A DNA stretch of 64,000 nucleotides from Caballeronia cordobensis (lineage in GTDB: Bacteria; Pseudomonadota; Gammaproteobacteria; Burkholderiales; Burkholderiaceae), in NCBI RefSeq assembly GCF_001544575.2, contig NZ_FCNY02000010.1, positions 308,748 through 372,747 of the forward strand, in the 5' to 3' direction. Of the stretch, positions 53,201 through 61,898 are shown piece by piece (positions within the stretch are counted from its first letter, which is position 1; every line of letters begins with the position of its first letter). Under the pieces are notes generated by a model. That model was not told where the DNA came from. It worked only from the letters and a program-made list of their open reading frames with translations, and ran no database searches. The translations under genes were made by a program, and so were the position numbers.

Positions 53201-56200
53201 CTGAACGTGCCGCGTACGTATTGCTCGATCGGGCGGCGCAGAGCGTCGTAAGTGGTGGTGAAGTTGTGGCCGCGGCTGTCCCAGGCACGGATCGGCTTGC
53301 CGGCCACGTCGCTGAGCATCCAGCGCGCTCCAGCTTCCATGCTCTCCTGGTGGATGCGGTTGCCGAGCATGTCGTAGGCGTACTGAATGACGATACGCTG
53401 CTCCTGCGCGCCCAACGGCAGGTTGGCGGCGTCGGGCAGCTTGCGTTCATCAAATACCCTGCGCTGATTGCCTTCGATGTCCAGCTCGACGCGGGTGCGG
53501 AAGTCTTCGTCTGGTTTGTTGTGGAGCAAATGGCCATCGCATACCACCCGGTTGCGCACCACGGTCAGGAAGGGACGGCCCAAGGCGTCGAAATGGGCGG
53601 TGGTGGGCGTCCCGGTGTGGCAGGCGGCGCGCTCGGCCGCCTTCGTTTCGTTCTGGCGATCTTCGGCGACCGGATAGCGGTCTGCAAAGGCTGCGGCATA
53701 GGCAGGCAGGGTTCTCAGTTCATGCCAGGTGGGCAGGTAGTCGGCATCCGGTAAGCGGCCAAAGTGACCGGCGACAACAGCATCGCGCGGCGGATCGTCG
53801 GCACGCACTGGCAAGAGCACTGTGTCGTTTACGTCGAAGGTCGTTTGCTGCCAAGGATCAAAGTCCACCTTCTCCCAGGTGTGGTTGGGATGCAGCGTGG
53901 CGACGACCCGCTCGGCCGGGTCGTAGAACAGCACTGGGCTGACGCCAACCTGCACGCCGAACTCGAAGCGGTGATCGCTGTAGAAGCTACCGTCCGGCCG
54001 TTGCCGCTTGCTGAAGAACGGCTCGTACTGGCGGACCGGCTTGCCCTTGTTATTGAAGATGGTCCAGCCGCTGCCAACCCAGCGCGGGTTGACAGTGGGT
54101 GAAGCGGGGTCGTTGACATCGAGCGGGCCGGGTTCGGCCTGGATCTTCTTCTGGATTTCGCGTCCGAAGCCGTCGGAGAAACTGAAGCCGATCTGGAGCT
54201 TGCTCTTGGCCTCCCAATCCAGATCGCTGACGTGGGTTTCGCGTGCGATAGTCGCGGCGAACGGGGGCTCGCCTAGTCGCATGTAGCGGGTCAGGTCATA
54301 GACGATGCGCGTCGTCGCGTTGGCGAGCAGGTCGTGCGCGGCTTGGGTTGCTACGCTGGCATTCGGGTCAGGCGCCGCTTCACACGGCTTGTCAATGAAG
54401 GTATCGAACAGAGCCTGCGGCGGCTCGGGTGAGAACTGGTTGTCCAGCCGGTCGCCCTGCCGCGGGTTGTCTGTGGGCTTCCCCATCACGGCGGTGCCGA
54501 CCACCATGCCCAGCGCGTCGAAGGCCACTTCGGTTTGGTTGCGATTCGGATCGCTGACCAGGCTCGGCTGCAGCACGCGGTAGTTGTTGGCCTCTACCGT
54601 GACGCGATTGCCCAGCGCGTCGCGGGTTTCGACCATCAGCAGGTCATGGGCGTCGAAGTCGACCACGGCGGTCTGGCCGAAGGGGTCGCGGTAGCGGCGC
54701 GGCAGGTAGCCGTGAGCGCGTGCCTCTGACAGTTCAACAGGGGCTGCCACATCGTTCGGGTGATAGAACGACCGGCCCGAAGGGGTCCACCAGTGGCCGT
54801 CTCCGTCCAGATCGACGTAACCGCCCCGGTCTCTGTCAGTACCGCCAAGGACGGCGCCAGGGTCAGGCAGCAACGGTTGGCCGTTGCGTTGGAAGACCTT
54901 GGCCACCAGCCCCGGCGTGAAAGCCAGCTTGTAGCTCTCCCCTGGCAGAGCCAGCGCTTGCAATTTCTCAGCCGGGAGCAACGCAAGCGGATCATTCTGG
55001 GCAACGCCACAGTCATCGGGACGATAGAGCATGCGCACGCGCTCGATCAGGCGGCGAAAGTACTTCGTGTTTTCCGCATCATTGTCAGCGGCCGCCTGCC
55101 GAGCTGTATTGAACTCGACATCCTCATATTCGACGTCATGGCCACCGTCACCCGCCTGATCAATGTAACCCAGCACGGGGTTAAAGCCATACAGTGCCAG
55201 CACGGCACCGCTTTGCTCCTGCTTCGGTTTGCGCAGCTCGTAGATGCGCGTCTCCGCTGGAAGCGGGGTCCGATAGTCGTCGTTCTTGTCCGTAATCGCG
55301 TTGGTGAAGCTGTTTTCGGTGCTCGTGATGTGGATGAGCCGTTGCTTCAAATGATCCGCTGGCGTAAAGGCCGGGTCGGTTGCCGGAGTCAATCGCCCAT
55401 AGCCGATAGCCGCCTGCTTCAACACATTGCCGTATGCATCTACTTCCAGCGTCAGCGCGTGCTGGATTCGGGGATCCTTCGGATCGCGCTCGTAGTGGTA
55501 GGTGATGGCCTCGCGCGCGAAGGTGAAGAAGATGGCATGTCGATTCTGGCCACGCCCCTGCAAGGGCGAGACCGTGAAGTTCTGCTCCGCGACGGTGTAG
55601 GGATGTCCATATGGGTAATCGGCGTTCACGCCCAAGCCGTCCAGTGCATAGACCTCCTGGCGCAGCATCATACCCTTGAGGGACCGTGTAGCTTCACGCT
55701 CCTCTTCCGCGCTCAGACCCGGTGGAAGAATCGTGTCCGGCAGCAGGCGCTTTTTCGCCTCGTCGTCGTTGTCAAGCCAGGCTGGCTCGCGGTAATACTC
55801 GCCCCGGTCCGAGTGATTCAGTAATCCGGCGTAGTAGTTGGAGACGCGGTCCCGACGTCTGCAAATTCCGGTGTGGAACCATGTTCTGGTCAGCATCGGC
55901 GGCACGTGCGAGGCACCGTCGATGTTGGCCGCCGGCGTCTCCCCGTCTGCAAGGGCTGCGAACTGCTCCGTGTCCCACTGCTCCACCATGCCGAAGCCGC
56001 GGAACTCGCGCTCCTCGCCGTCGAAGTAACCATGGTGGTAGGCGTAGCGGCTGACGAAATGGTTACGGCTGATGTGGTCCCAGGTTTCAACACGCTCGAC
56101 GACGTGCACCGGGAAGGGTAGGCGTGTGATCCAAGGCTTGCCGTCGCGTTTGTCCTGCAGGTAGAACTTAGTTGAGGGGGCATATTTAACGCGGGTTTCG

Positions 56201-58638
56201 GCGCCGAGGTTGTTGATGGTCTTGACTAGCAGGTGCGGCTTGTTGTCGCCCATCAGGTTGACGTAGCGCATTGGCCGCCGTGAATCACCGGGCAAGGGCG
56301 ATGACCAGACCAGGCAGGCGGTGCCATTGCCAAGGAGGTCGGTAGGCACGATGCTCACGAGGTCATCGATGCGCGGGAACACCTTCAGCGTCTGCGGCTG
56401 ACTCCAGCCGTTGCCTGACTGGTTGAAATACAGGCGTACGCCCTCGCAGTGCAGGTAGATGATGTCGGTGGTGCCGCTACCGTCGATGTCCGCGAGGCGG
56501 ATACGCTTGTGATCGAACTGGTCGCTATGGTCGAATCTGGCAGTATGGCCGTTCTCGTCTTCGAAGGTCATTGTGACCTTGGCGCCGAAGCGGCAGTAAC
56601 CGAGATTGGGCCAGTAGCAGATCTCGCTGTTGCGGATGCGCACCAGATCGGTCAGACCGTCGCCGCTCATGTCGGCCAGGTAAATCGATTGCGTGCCATC
56701 GGCGAAAACGATGCGCGGGCCCTTTTCCTCGTCGAGGTCCTGCGCGACACGGCGCGCCGCGCCGAAGCCCTCTTCGGCGAGCGAGGCGTGCCAGATCAAG
56801 GCGTCGTCTTCAGTGACAAGCACGTCGGCATGGCCGTCACCGTCCAGATCCACGAACTTGAGGTTGGGGTCGCCGAGGTTGCGATTCAGGCGCGACGTAA
56901 AGGGGCGGAAAGACTGCCAGCCTTCTGCTTCGTCGTGTTCGTACAGGCCGGGTATGGGACCTTCCATCACGACCACATCGGGCTGACCATCGCCGGCAAG
57001 GTCCATGAACTCGGTGCTGGCACTCAGGGCCGCGTTGGGCTTGAAGGCGACGGTTTCGAGTGGGGCGAAGCAGGCTTTGACGGCCTCGCTGCCGTCGGTC
57101 TGCGTCTGCGGAATTGGGCTCCAGTTGCGCTTGTAGTACCAGGTGCCGGCCTGCTCGGTGAGGATGCCGGGGATGCCTTCGCCGTGCAGATCGGTCCAGC
57201 GGTAGGCACTACCGTCCAGCCCCACGGGCAGGTTCTCGAGGCTCGCTGGGTCAACCTCTTCGACAACCTCCTGCACGTTGGGCTCAGTGTATGTGAATTC
57301 CACCGGCGGCAGGCTGCGGCGTGTGGTAGAGCCCCCTTCTTGCGCCCACCCAGTTTGCACCACCTGCTTCAGGAAGCTGTAGATGGGCCGGGTAGCGGCG
57401 GTGGGGGCGATCTCGTCGTCGTAGGTAAGTTCGGTACTGCGCGCCACGCCCCGGTAGCCGGGTTGCGCCATCCGGCCCGGACCCGCTGGCTGATCGGGGA
57501 TGTGGTGAAGCATCAGCACCCGCTCACAGCGGCGGCAGGTGCGCACTTCGAAACCCGAGCGGTAGCTGGAGAAGGCATCGGGACGGTAGAGCCAGGACTC
57601 CTCCGGCTGGCCCGTCGGGTCACGTTCGTCCAGTTCTCCGTAATCGAAGCGCACCTCGAACAGCCAGTCGGCGTCGGTGTCCGACGGCGGATCAGGCACG
57701 TCGCTCAGATAGCGGGGGCGCCGGCCTTGGGCATCGAGCAAGGGCTTGACGTTTCCGTACAGCACCCGCTGCAGGTAGCGTTGCGCCGTGCGGCGGGAAT
57801 CGGAGGCAAGGCCCCGGTTGCGCTGGTGGACCTGATTGAACGGATCGGCTTGACCTGGCCGCGGTTGGTAGGCGCCGTCCTCCCTCTTGTAAAGATAACG
57901 AATGCCGTTGCCCTTGTCATCGCGCGATTCGCAGATCAGCCAGGAAAAGATGCGGCTTGCATCGAGCGGGTCGGCAATACGCGAATTCTCGTCATAGCCA
58001 TAGAGCGTGAGGATATTGCCCCTGGAGATCGAGCGCCAATGGACATCGGTTTGCGAGCCGATTTTGGACCAGCGCTCGATGCGTGCGAAGAGCCCTTCGA
58101 TACGCGGCCTGTAGCGCCGCACGCGGTACCCGTCGAATTCGTCTTCGTGGACGACCAGGCGGCCAGATGCGTCAAGCACCCACCCGTCTGTTTCTCGATG
58201 GAAGCCCAGATCGGCGCGTTGCGCGGCGATCCACGCGCCGTCCGGATCTTGGCGAAAGACCGGCACCAGGTCCTCCGCGCCGGACACGACGAATACGTCC
58301 GACTCGGCAGCGTCTTGATACTTCGGTAGACCCTTGTCGGTCTTGCGTGAGATCGAAGGCAGCGAAAGACTCCAGCCAAATCCGAATGGACCATTGCCGG
58401 CGCCTGAGTCGTAAGACAGCGATAGCTGCGGCCCAAACCCCGAACGCCCGGGGCTGGTTGCGATGGGCACTGACATTGAGCCCGTGCCCGTGACGGGATT
58501 TGCAGCGAACTTTTCGCCGATGCCGCGGATGGCCCCGCCACCCTTGGGCAACTGAATCGTCCGCGGGGAGGCTTCAGATCTGGAGGGTGACGCCTGGTCC
58601 TGGTCATCAGACGTGCGCTGTGCGTCTTCGGTGCTCAT
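50272..58638 (-). CDS. Tc toxin TcB-TcC fusion protein with unique C-terminal effector
   Basis: The 2788-aa protein joins two Tc subunits. Residues about 30-330 are SpvB/TcdB N-terminal (GFGPQLSLSYDSGAGNGPFG). FG-GAP-type propeller repeats with D-x-D-G-D-G are at about 540-730 (FVDLDGDGHADVLV; LADIDGSGTTDIIY). RHS repeats fill the second half. The RHS core with the aspartyl self-cleavage region is at about 2415-2475: R2441, D2446 and D2452 in GRWTSCDPLFAKDG, ending MDPTGTQN. The effector begins about 2476 (313 aa). It has a TSEHEHILAR motif, a hydrophobic stretch (VLILIFVLSVIG), a Glu/Lys-rich coil and a second hydrophobic stretch (VLVPAAALLAVGFGIF) near the end. The start ATG has AGGGGGT upstream. 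Cleavage would release the effector inside the cocoon. The effector family is unknown. Confidence 0.92.
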   Translation of the reverse strand: MSTEDAQRTSDDQDQASPSRSEASPRTIQLPKGGGAIRGIGEKFAANPVTGTGSMSVPIATSPGRSGFGPQLSLSYDSGAGNGPFGFGWSLSLPSISRKTDKGLPKYQDAAESDVFVVSGAEDLVPVFRQDPDGAWIAAQRADLGFHRETDGWVLDASGRLVVHEDEFDGYRVRRYRPRIEGLFARIERWSKIGSQTDVHWRSISRGNILTLYGYDENSRIADPLDASRIFSWLICESRDDKGNGIRYLYKREDGAYQPRPGQADPFNQVHQRNRGLASDSRRTAQRYLQRVLYGNVKPLLDAQGRRPRYLSDVPDPPSDTDADWLFEVRFDYGELDERDPTGQPEESWLYRPDAFSSYRSGFEVRTCRRCERVLMLHHIPDQPAGPGRMAQPGYRGVARSTELTYDDEIAPTAATRPIYSFLKQVVQTGWAQEGGSTTRRSLPPVEFTYTEPNVQEVVEEVDPASLENLPVGLDGSAYRWTDLHGEGIPGILTEQAGTWYYKRNWSPIPQTQTDGSEAVKACFAPLETVAFKPNAALSASTEFMDLAGDGQPDVVVMEGPIPGLYEHDEAEGWQSFRPFTSRLNRNLGDPNLKFVDLDGDGHADVLVTEDDALIWHASLAEEGFGAARRVAQDLDEEKGPRIVFADGTQSIYLADMSGDGLTDLVRIRNSEICYWPNLGYCRFGAKVTMTFEDENGHTARFDHSDQFDHKRIRLADIDGSGTTDIIYLHCEGVRLYFNQSGNGWSQPQTLKVFPRIDDLVSIVPTDLLGNGTACLVWSSPLPGDSRRPMRYVNLMGDNKPHLLVKTINNLGAETRVKYAPSTKFYLQDKRDGKPWITRLPFPVHVVERVETWDHISRNHFVSRYAYHHGYFDGEEREFRGFGMVEQWDTEQFAALADGETPAANIDGASHVPPMLTRTWFHTGICRRRDRVSNYYAGLLNHSDRGEYYREPAWLDNDDEAKKRLLPDTILPPGLSAEEEREATRSLKGMMLRQEVYALDGLGVNADYPYGHPYTVAEQNFTVSPLQGRGQNRHAIFFTFAREAITYHYERDPKDPRIQHALTLEVDAYGNVLKQAAIGYGRLTPATDPAFTPADHLKQRLIHITSTENSFTNAITDKNDDYRTPLPAETRIYELRKPKQEQSGAVLALYGFNPVLGYIDQAGDGGHDVEYEDVEFNTARQAAADNDAENTKYFRRLIERVRMLYRPDDCGVAQNDPLALLPAEKLQALALPGESYKLAFTPGLVAKVFQRNGQPLLPDPGAVLGGTDRDRGGYVDLDGDGHWWTPSGRSFYHPNDVAAPVELSEARAHGYLPRRYRDPFGQTAVVDFDAHDLLMVETRDALGNRVTVEANNYRVLQPSLVSDPNRNQTEVAFDALGMVVGTAVMGKPTDNPRQGDRLDNQFSPEPPQALFDTFIDKPCEAAPDPNASVATQAAHDLLANATTRIVYDLTRYMRLGEPPFAATIARETHVSDLDWEAKSKLQIGFSFSDGFGREIQKKIQAEPGPLDVNDPASPTVNPRWVGSGWTIFNNKGKPVRQYEPFFSKRQRPDGSFYSDHRFEFGVQVGVSPVLFYDPAERVVATLHPNHTWEKVDFDPWQQTTFDVNDTVLLPVRADDPPRDAVVAGHFGRLPDADYLPTWHELRTLPAYAAAFADRYPVAEDRQNETKAAERAACHTGTPTTAHFDALGRPFLTVVRNRVVCDGHLLHNKPDEDFRTRVELDIEGNQRRVFDERKLPDAANLPLGAQEQRIVIQYAYDMLGNRIHQESMEAGARWMLSDVAGKPIRAWDSRGHNFTTTYDALRRPIEQYVRGTFSDPDPLKPNSDPRTLNPPNSAGLLVDRIEYGEPPPGATPAQEAEAQRLNRRTRIHRHCDSAGIVTKARLDDTGNPLEAYDFKGNQLGSTRQLVSDYAAIPDWSRDPRPKLDTETFEGRTRYDALNRPIQSVAPRSSLGRGKFNVIQPVFNEANLLERVHVWLERATEPAAVLNPANEAPSLIGVVNIDYNAKGQRTLIDYKTRDATVIRTTYAYDRETFRLTHLYTRRGVDPATAQGVAFTDDCDNPNPPPPATIAAPQTPVAGKRCGLQNLHYTYDPVGNITHIRDDAQQTIYFANQIVEPSNDYVYDALYRLIQAEGREHLGQAGAPMLHSYNDAGRVGILSSNPPGRFAPNDRNAMGRYTERYVYDAVGNFLQMQHARDNAAVPDWTRVYTYGEASLIEPGKQSNRLSSTTVGNAPPEPYRHDAHGNMLGMPQLHTMQWDYRDQLQMTQRQKVNEEDADGVARHGERTWCVYDASGLRVRKVTELANNGGIKDERIYLGGFELFRSYQGAAHARALKLERETLHLMDDKQRIALAEMRTLGDEQDVPRRLIRYQFGNHLGSSSLELDEQAQIISYEEYAPYGSSTYQAVRSQTEVAKRYRYTGKERDEESGLYYHGARYYGSWLGRWTSCDPLFAKDGLNLYMAYHANPVRFMDPTGTQNVGPKAPSKYGDIKNYDRQGIALRDASGKRTSEHEHILARINLWLQTYDEESRTSAYDKRDYRVSSTLTIPRDMALIKTGMDMALRDALKDAKARDSISPMLLRQTSVEAAIDRTIKARDAAIHARMAAGQSDVSDLKAITDDKIAAAAVYQMGQVFEAGKKQNTAEILLQGDTAARIEADINALGKSDSPSITPQEVLILIFVLSVIGSGGNRGDPPKYRVDVRYRVATDAEAGSKTPKVRVATPEQEQAEEEEVDREEEEKQEQKKREAKGRTRYTAEQVLVPAAALLAVGFGIFALTRSGNPQPLQQAFQR

Positions 58639-59665
58639 CGGGCACCCCCTCTGATCAATGCGGCGCGCGAGCTACGCCGTGCCATTGCTACCAATTGGAC
58701 TGGAGGTAGTCTGCAGCTCATGGGCTGGCGCGGTTATCCCGGCGAGCCTACCAAAGGCCCCCGACCGCCTGCGGATCACGTAATCGGTGCGACTTCCATA
58801 TAGTCCTTCAGGTTTGTTTGCTACTGACTACATTATTTAGTGCATCGACTTCCTTTGGGCAAGCAACATTTCTCTGCGCTTCAAACCGGTGCGGAATCTT
58901 CCTGGATATCGTGTCGACGATGAGCGTCACTGTTTCGGTTCCCGATACAGAAGCGACCTGATCGCCACTTCGACGACATTCTTCGCAGGTGCTTTGAAAA
59001 GTACGGTAGAACATTTATCGCCTTGTTTGAAGGTCAGCGAATTCGTCTCGAGACGCCGGAAACGATCGTGTTCTACCCGCACTGATAACTAAACGAGCAA
59101 TCCTGCAGAATTGAACCATGCGAGCGCGAGGCGCAGTCCAGGAACAAGATACGATGGAAGAGAATTCACAGACATCCTCCGAAAGTACAGGCGCTGGTTG
59201 ACTGCATCTGCAAACTGGCGTGGCGCGACGAGAGTCGCCTGTGCCCACTTGAAACGGCCTTACAAGCGATGAGCCTGAGCGTCAGCAATGGCCGAAGCGC
59301 TTCCGCTGTCCACCTTGGCAAGTTTCGCTGTAAGTAAGCCATTGAATTGCGTTGGTTGGGAGCGCTCCGATGGCAACAATCGGTTCGATTGTGAACCTTG
59401 GTAGCGGCGTGGTTTCCTGTTGTCGCTCGCCCGTTCCGAGAAATCTGCACTCCGAATGACTGGAGCGCAGTGGAAGACCTGCTCGATAAACATCGAGTGC
59501 AGTTCGGCTATATGGAAAGATCTCCAAAAGGCCGATGAGGCGCCAGCGAGGACTGCGAGCGACTGACCGCTACCCGTCATCAAGAGTCGTCCGGGCTACC
59601 CGGTCTCGAACGGCCGTAGTGGGTCGACAACAGCCGTGCCGGTTCAACACCTCGGATTCTTGGGA
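58639..59665. other. About 1 kb upstream of the Tc operon, with one short fragment
   Basis: It carries the Tc operon promoter region near 58640-58800, but no consensus hexamers were obvious. Within it a minus-strand frame at 58927-59082 looks coding (listed separately). The remainder, about 59100-59660, shows no supported gene or repeat. Confidence 0.4.
58927..59082 (-). pseudogene. Coding fragment, C-terminal part of a small exported protein
   Basis: This 51-codon frame from a GTG at 59082 reads VRVEHDRFRRLETNSLTFKQ, then GDKCSTVLFKAPAKNVVEVA and ends LLYREPKQ. The composition is coding-like, with a single Cys and an alternating strand pattern. No ribosome site or signal peptide is present, and a TAG lies two codons upstream of the GTG. 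It is probably the end of a lost gene. Confidence 0.35.
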
Positions 59666-60313
59666 CTAGGTTGTAGAACGCAGATAGGCGTCCAGTATCC
59701 CCAAATTCAATTCGCAAATTTTTGCCCGATCAGACTGACGCGCATAGTCGCGGCCCGTGAACGCGCTGAGAGTGAAGCGATTGGAAGTGATGTAGTAGCC
59801 CATCCCAACCACCGTGACGTAGAAATCGAGCGGATCAATGCCGCTGCGAAACTGTCCCGCATCGGCTCCGCGGACAAGAATCGACCGGACGACTTCAACC
59901 ACTGGCGATATCGTCTCGCTGAACTCCTGCGACGTCTTGAGGTACCGGCCCTGATGCAGATTCTCGTTGTTGATTAGGCCGATCCACTCGGGGTTATCCC
60001 ATAGGTGCGCCCAGATGGACGTGGCGAGCGTTGCCATCGCCTCACGAGGCTCCAGCCCGGCCAGATCGAGCTCGCTTTCCTTCTTTGCGTAGTCGGCGTA
60101 CATGGCCTCCAACACGGCGACGTAGAGCCGTTCTTTGCTGCCGAAGTAGTAGTAGAGCATTCGCTCATTTGAGCCAGCGACTTCCGCAATCGCGTCAACC
60201 CGCGCGCCGGCGAGTCCCAACTTAGCGAATTGGCTTTTTGCCGCTTCGAGAATGCGGCGACGAGTCCCCTCAGGATCACGCTTGACTACTGACTTAGGCG
60301 GTTTGCTGTCCAT
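59666..60313 (-). CDS. TetR/AcrR-family transcription regulator
   Basis: This 215-aa repressor has an N-terminal helix-turn-helix (AGARVDAIAEVAGSNERMLYYYFGSKERLY) of the TetR kind and a C-terminal ligand-binding domain. The YYYFGSKERL segment is the conserved recognition helix. The ligand domain ends GILDAYLRSTT. The ATG at 60313 has only a weak ribosome site (CGAGAAAA). It is divergent from the small gene at 60478, and the gap holds an 18-base palindrome-like site. The ligand is unknown. It is the closest regulator to the Tc operon, but nothing in the sequence links them. Confidence 0.85.
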   Translation of the reverse strand: MDSKPPKSVVKRDPEGTRRRILEAAKSQFAKLGLAGARVDAIAEVAGSNERMLYYYFGSKERLYVAVLEAMYADYAKKESELDLAGLEPREAMATLATSIWAHLWDNPEWIGLINNENLHQGRYLKTSQEFSETISPVVEVVRSILVRGADAGQFRSGIDPLDFYVTVVGMGYYITSNRFTLSAFTGRDYARQSDRAKICELNLGILDAYLRSTT

Positions 60314-60440
60314 TTTTCTCGGTTGACGTTCGCAGAGGCATGTCCGTAACCGACATCATTATGAACCCCCATGGCGCCACGATTGGTTTTCGCTCGCTTG
60401 CCTTGACTTCACCGGTCGTTTCGTAGGCTCGGAGGTAGGT

Positions 60441-60458
60441 CGAGACGATAGTGTCTCG
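60441..60458. promoter_or_regulatory. Inverted repeat between TetR gene and the divergent small gene
   Basis: CGAGAC-GATAGT-GTCTCG has perfect six-base arms with a six-base centre. It lies 20 bases before the ATG at 60478 and about 130 bases from the TetR start. This is the size and place of a TetR-family operator controlling one or both genes. Found by eye. Confidence 0.45.
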
Positions 60459-60477
60459 GCAGGCTAAGGGAGCGAAC

Positions 60478-60936
60478 ATGGCGTATCTAGGCCAATTCAG
60501 AGACATCGTCTACGCAAATGAGAAGCGAGAGCCTCGCGTTGCGACTTATCGCTTACTGCTACTTGAAGAACCGCCCACCGCGGCTGTAGTCATCCACCTG
60601 CATCGTGAGCACCGCGCAGGAAGTGTTCGGCTGACGCGTGAGCGAGAACTCGACATCGTCGTCGGACGCATTGTCGGCCAGCACCTTCGCGGTATTCGTG
60701 TGGACCGCACGCGCATTGTGGTCGAAACAGCGCGGAGATTCACCGAGTATTCGCTCGACTTCAACGCGGCGGACCTGCCGACCAGTCGACCATCTGGCGA
60801 ACCGTGGAAACCACCCGTTGTCGACGTTGAGTCGCGCGATATCGTCGGCGGCAGTCTGCCCATTTACGTGGACCTAGCAAGTGCCCGCCCCGTTGATGCC
60901 TGGCTGCTGAAGGTTCTAAAGCGACGGTCGAGATGA
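60478..60936 (+). CDS. Hypothetical protein (152 aa) divergent from the TetR gene
   Basis: This soluble protein has many strands: AYLGQFRDIVYANEKREPRV, then RLLLLEEPPTAAVVIHLHRE and GSVRLTRERELDIVVGRIVG. It has no recognised domain and no membrane segment. The ATG at 60478 has an AGGGAG ribosome site. It lies in the same direction as three further genes ending with the helicase. Its promoter may be controlled by the palindrome at 60441-60458. Confidence 0.6.
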   Translation: MAYLGQFRDIVYANEKREPRVATYRLLLLEEPPTAAVVIHLHREHRAGSVRLTRERELDIVVGRIVGQHLRGIRVDRTRIVVETARRFTEYSLDFNAADLPTSRPSGEPWKPPVVDVESRDIVGGSLPIYVDLASARPVDAWLLKVLKRRSR

Positions 60937-61029
60937 GGACTTTTTCGGCAAACCCTTAAGAATTTGGCCGGTTCCGCCGCTATGACGTCGTCTACCACCG
61001 AAAAACAGTTTTAGGGACAAGGATCTGCT

Positions 61030-61416
61030 GTGCCGCCGAGATTTATAGAAGCAGGAAACGAGATAAGCCTCGCGCTTTTGGACATCGAATTTGACGTATT
61101 CGAGAAGTACAAGACGGACGAAGGCCGCATCCAGGCACGTCGCGACGTCCATGAGCGGGTGCGGCAGAAATACGGATTGGCGAGTACTCGGGAGGCAGTT
61201 CGCTGTCGCGAGATCAGCGCATTGGTCGCGAATCGGCCCTTGATGATGCATCTCTTCGACTACGACGAACTGAAAGCGATAGTCATGCTCAGGGCGAAGC
61301 CGACGCTCGTTGACCAGTTCATTGCGGCAAAGCGAAAGATGGCGTCATTCGGCTTACCCGATATCCTCGGATTGGCTCTACGTGCGAAAGAGCGCCACGA
61401 TTGGGGCTGGGATTAG
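61030..61416 (+). CDS. Hypothetical protein (128 aa)
   Basis: It starts at a GTG with AAGGAT upstream. The sequence is helical and charged (EISLALLDIEFDVFEKYKTD; RRDVHERVRQKYGLA) and ends RAKERHDWGWD, with paired Trp. No family is recognised. The stop is eight bases before the next ATG, so it is translationally linked to the gene that follows. It may belong to one operon with the helicase. Confidence 0.6.
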   Translation: MPPRFIEAGNEISLALLDIEFDVFEKYKTDEGRIQARRDVHERVRQKYGLASTREAVRCREISALVANRPLMMHLFDYDELKAIVMLRAKPTLVDQFIAAKRKMASFGLPDILGLALRAKERHDWGWD

Positions 61417-61424
61417 GAGCATCG

Positions 61425-61817
61425 ATGCAACGATACGCGGTCGGAGAATGGGAATCGCTGTGGAGTAGCGCGCCCTACATGAAGCACCGGTTCGTGCTCG
61501 ATCTGGAGTCGCACACCGTGATCGCCGGCGAAGACCGCGTTCGCGGCGCATGGTGGTCGATGCGCCTAGAGCAGGTCGCCTACATGCAGCAGATCGTCGA
61601 CGAGACCTTCGACTCAATATGGGATGAGCCGGAAGAGTTCGGCTTCGTTCGTCGGGCCGAGATTCCGTCATGGGCGGCGAAAGCGTGGCCGTGGCCCCCG
61701 TTGCCTGAGGTTCAGGACGTGGAGAAGATGCTGGACAGCCCGGACCTGCCCGTGGAGCGCGACGAGCTCGGTCACATCATCTTTCCACCTCGCTTCACCG
61801 CCGACTCGCGCAAGTAA
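61425..61817 (+). CDS. Hypothetical protein (130 aa), Trp-rich
   Basis: This soluble protein starts at the ATG at 61425 with TAGGAGC upstream. It is notably rich in Trp (EWESLWSSAPY; WWSMRLEQ; SWAAKAWPWPPLP) and ends with a polar tail. The strand pattern at the start (HRFVLDLESHTVIAG) suggests a small beta-domain. No family is recognised. The helicase start follows about 80 bases later. Confidence 0.6.
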   Translation: MQRYAVGEWESLWSSAPYMKHRFVLDLESHTVIAGEDRVRGAWWSMRLEQVAYMQQIVDETFDSIWDEPEEFGFVRRAEIPSWAAKAWPWPPLPEVQDVEKMLDSPDLPVERDELGHIIFPPRFTADSRK

Positions 61818-61898
61818 CAGCCGCGCGCGCGGCGGCCGCAACGGCACCCGTCGGTCGAACTTGCGGCACACTGCTTCTTTTCGTTGGAAGAGCGATCG

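Noticed and set aside
56449..58329. 626-codon plus-strand frame opposite the TcB-TcC gene
   Set aside because: Antisense shadow of a high-G+C gene: no ribosome site, no domain, and the real minus-strand gene has family motifs throughout.
38197..58638. Type VI secretion or contact-dependent (CdiA) system as the identity of the giant genes
   Set aside because: No VgrG, Hcp, baseplate or TpsB homologue. SpvB/FG-GAP/RHS plus VRP1 and TcB-binding motifs identify a Tc toxin.
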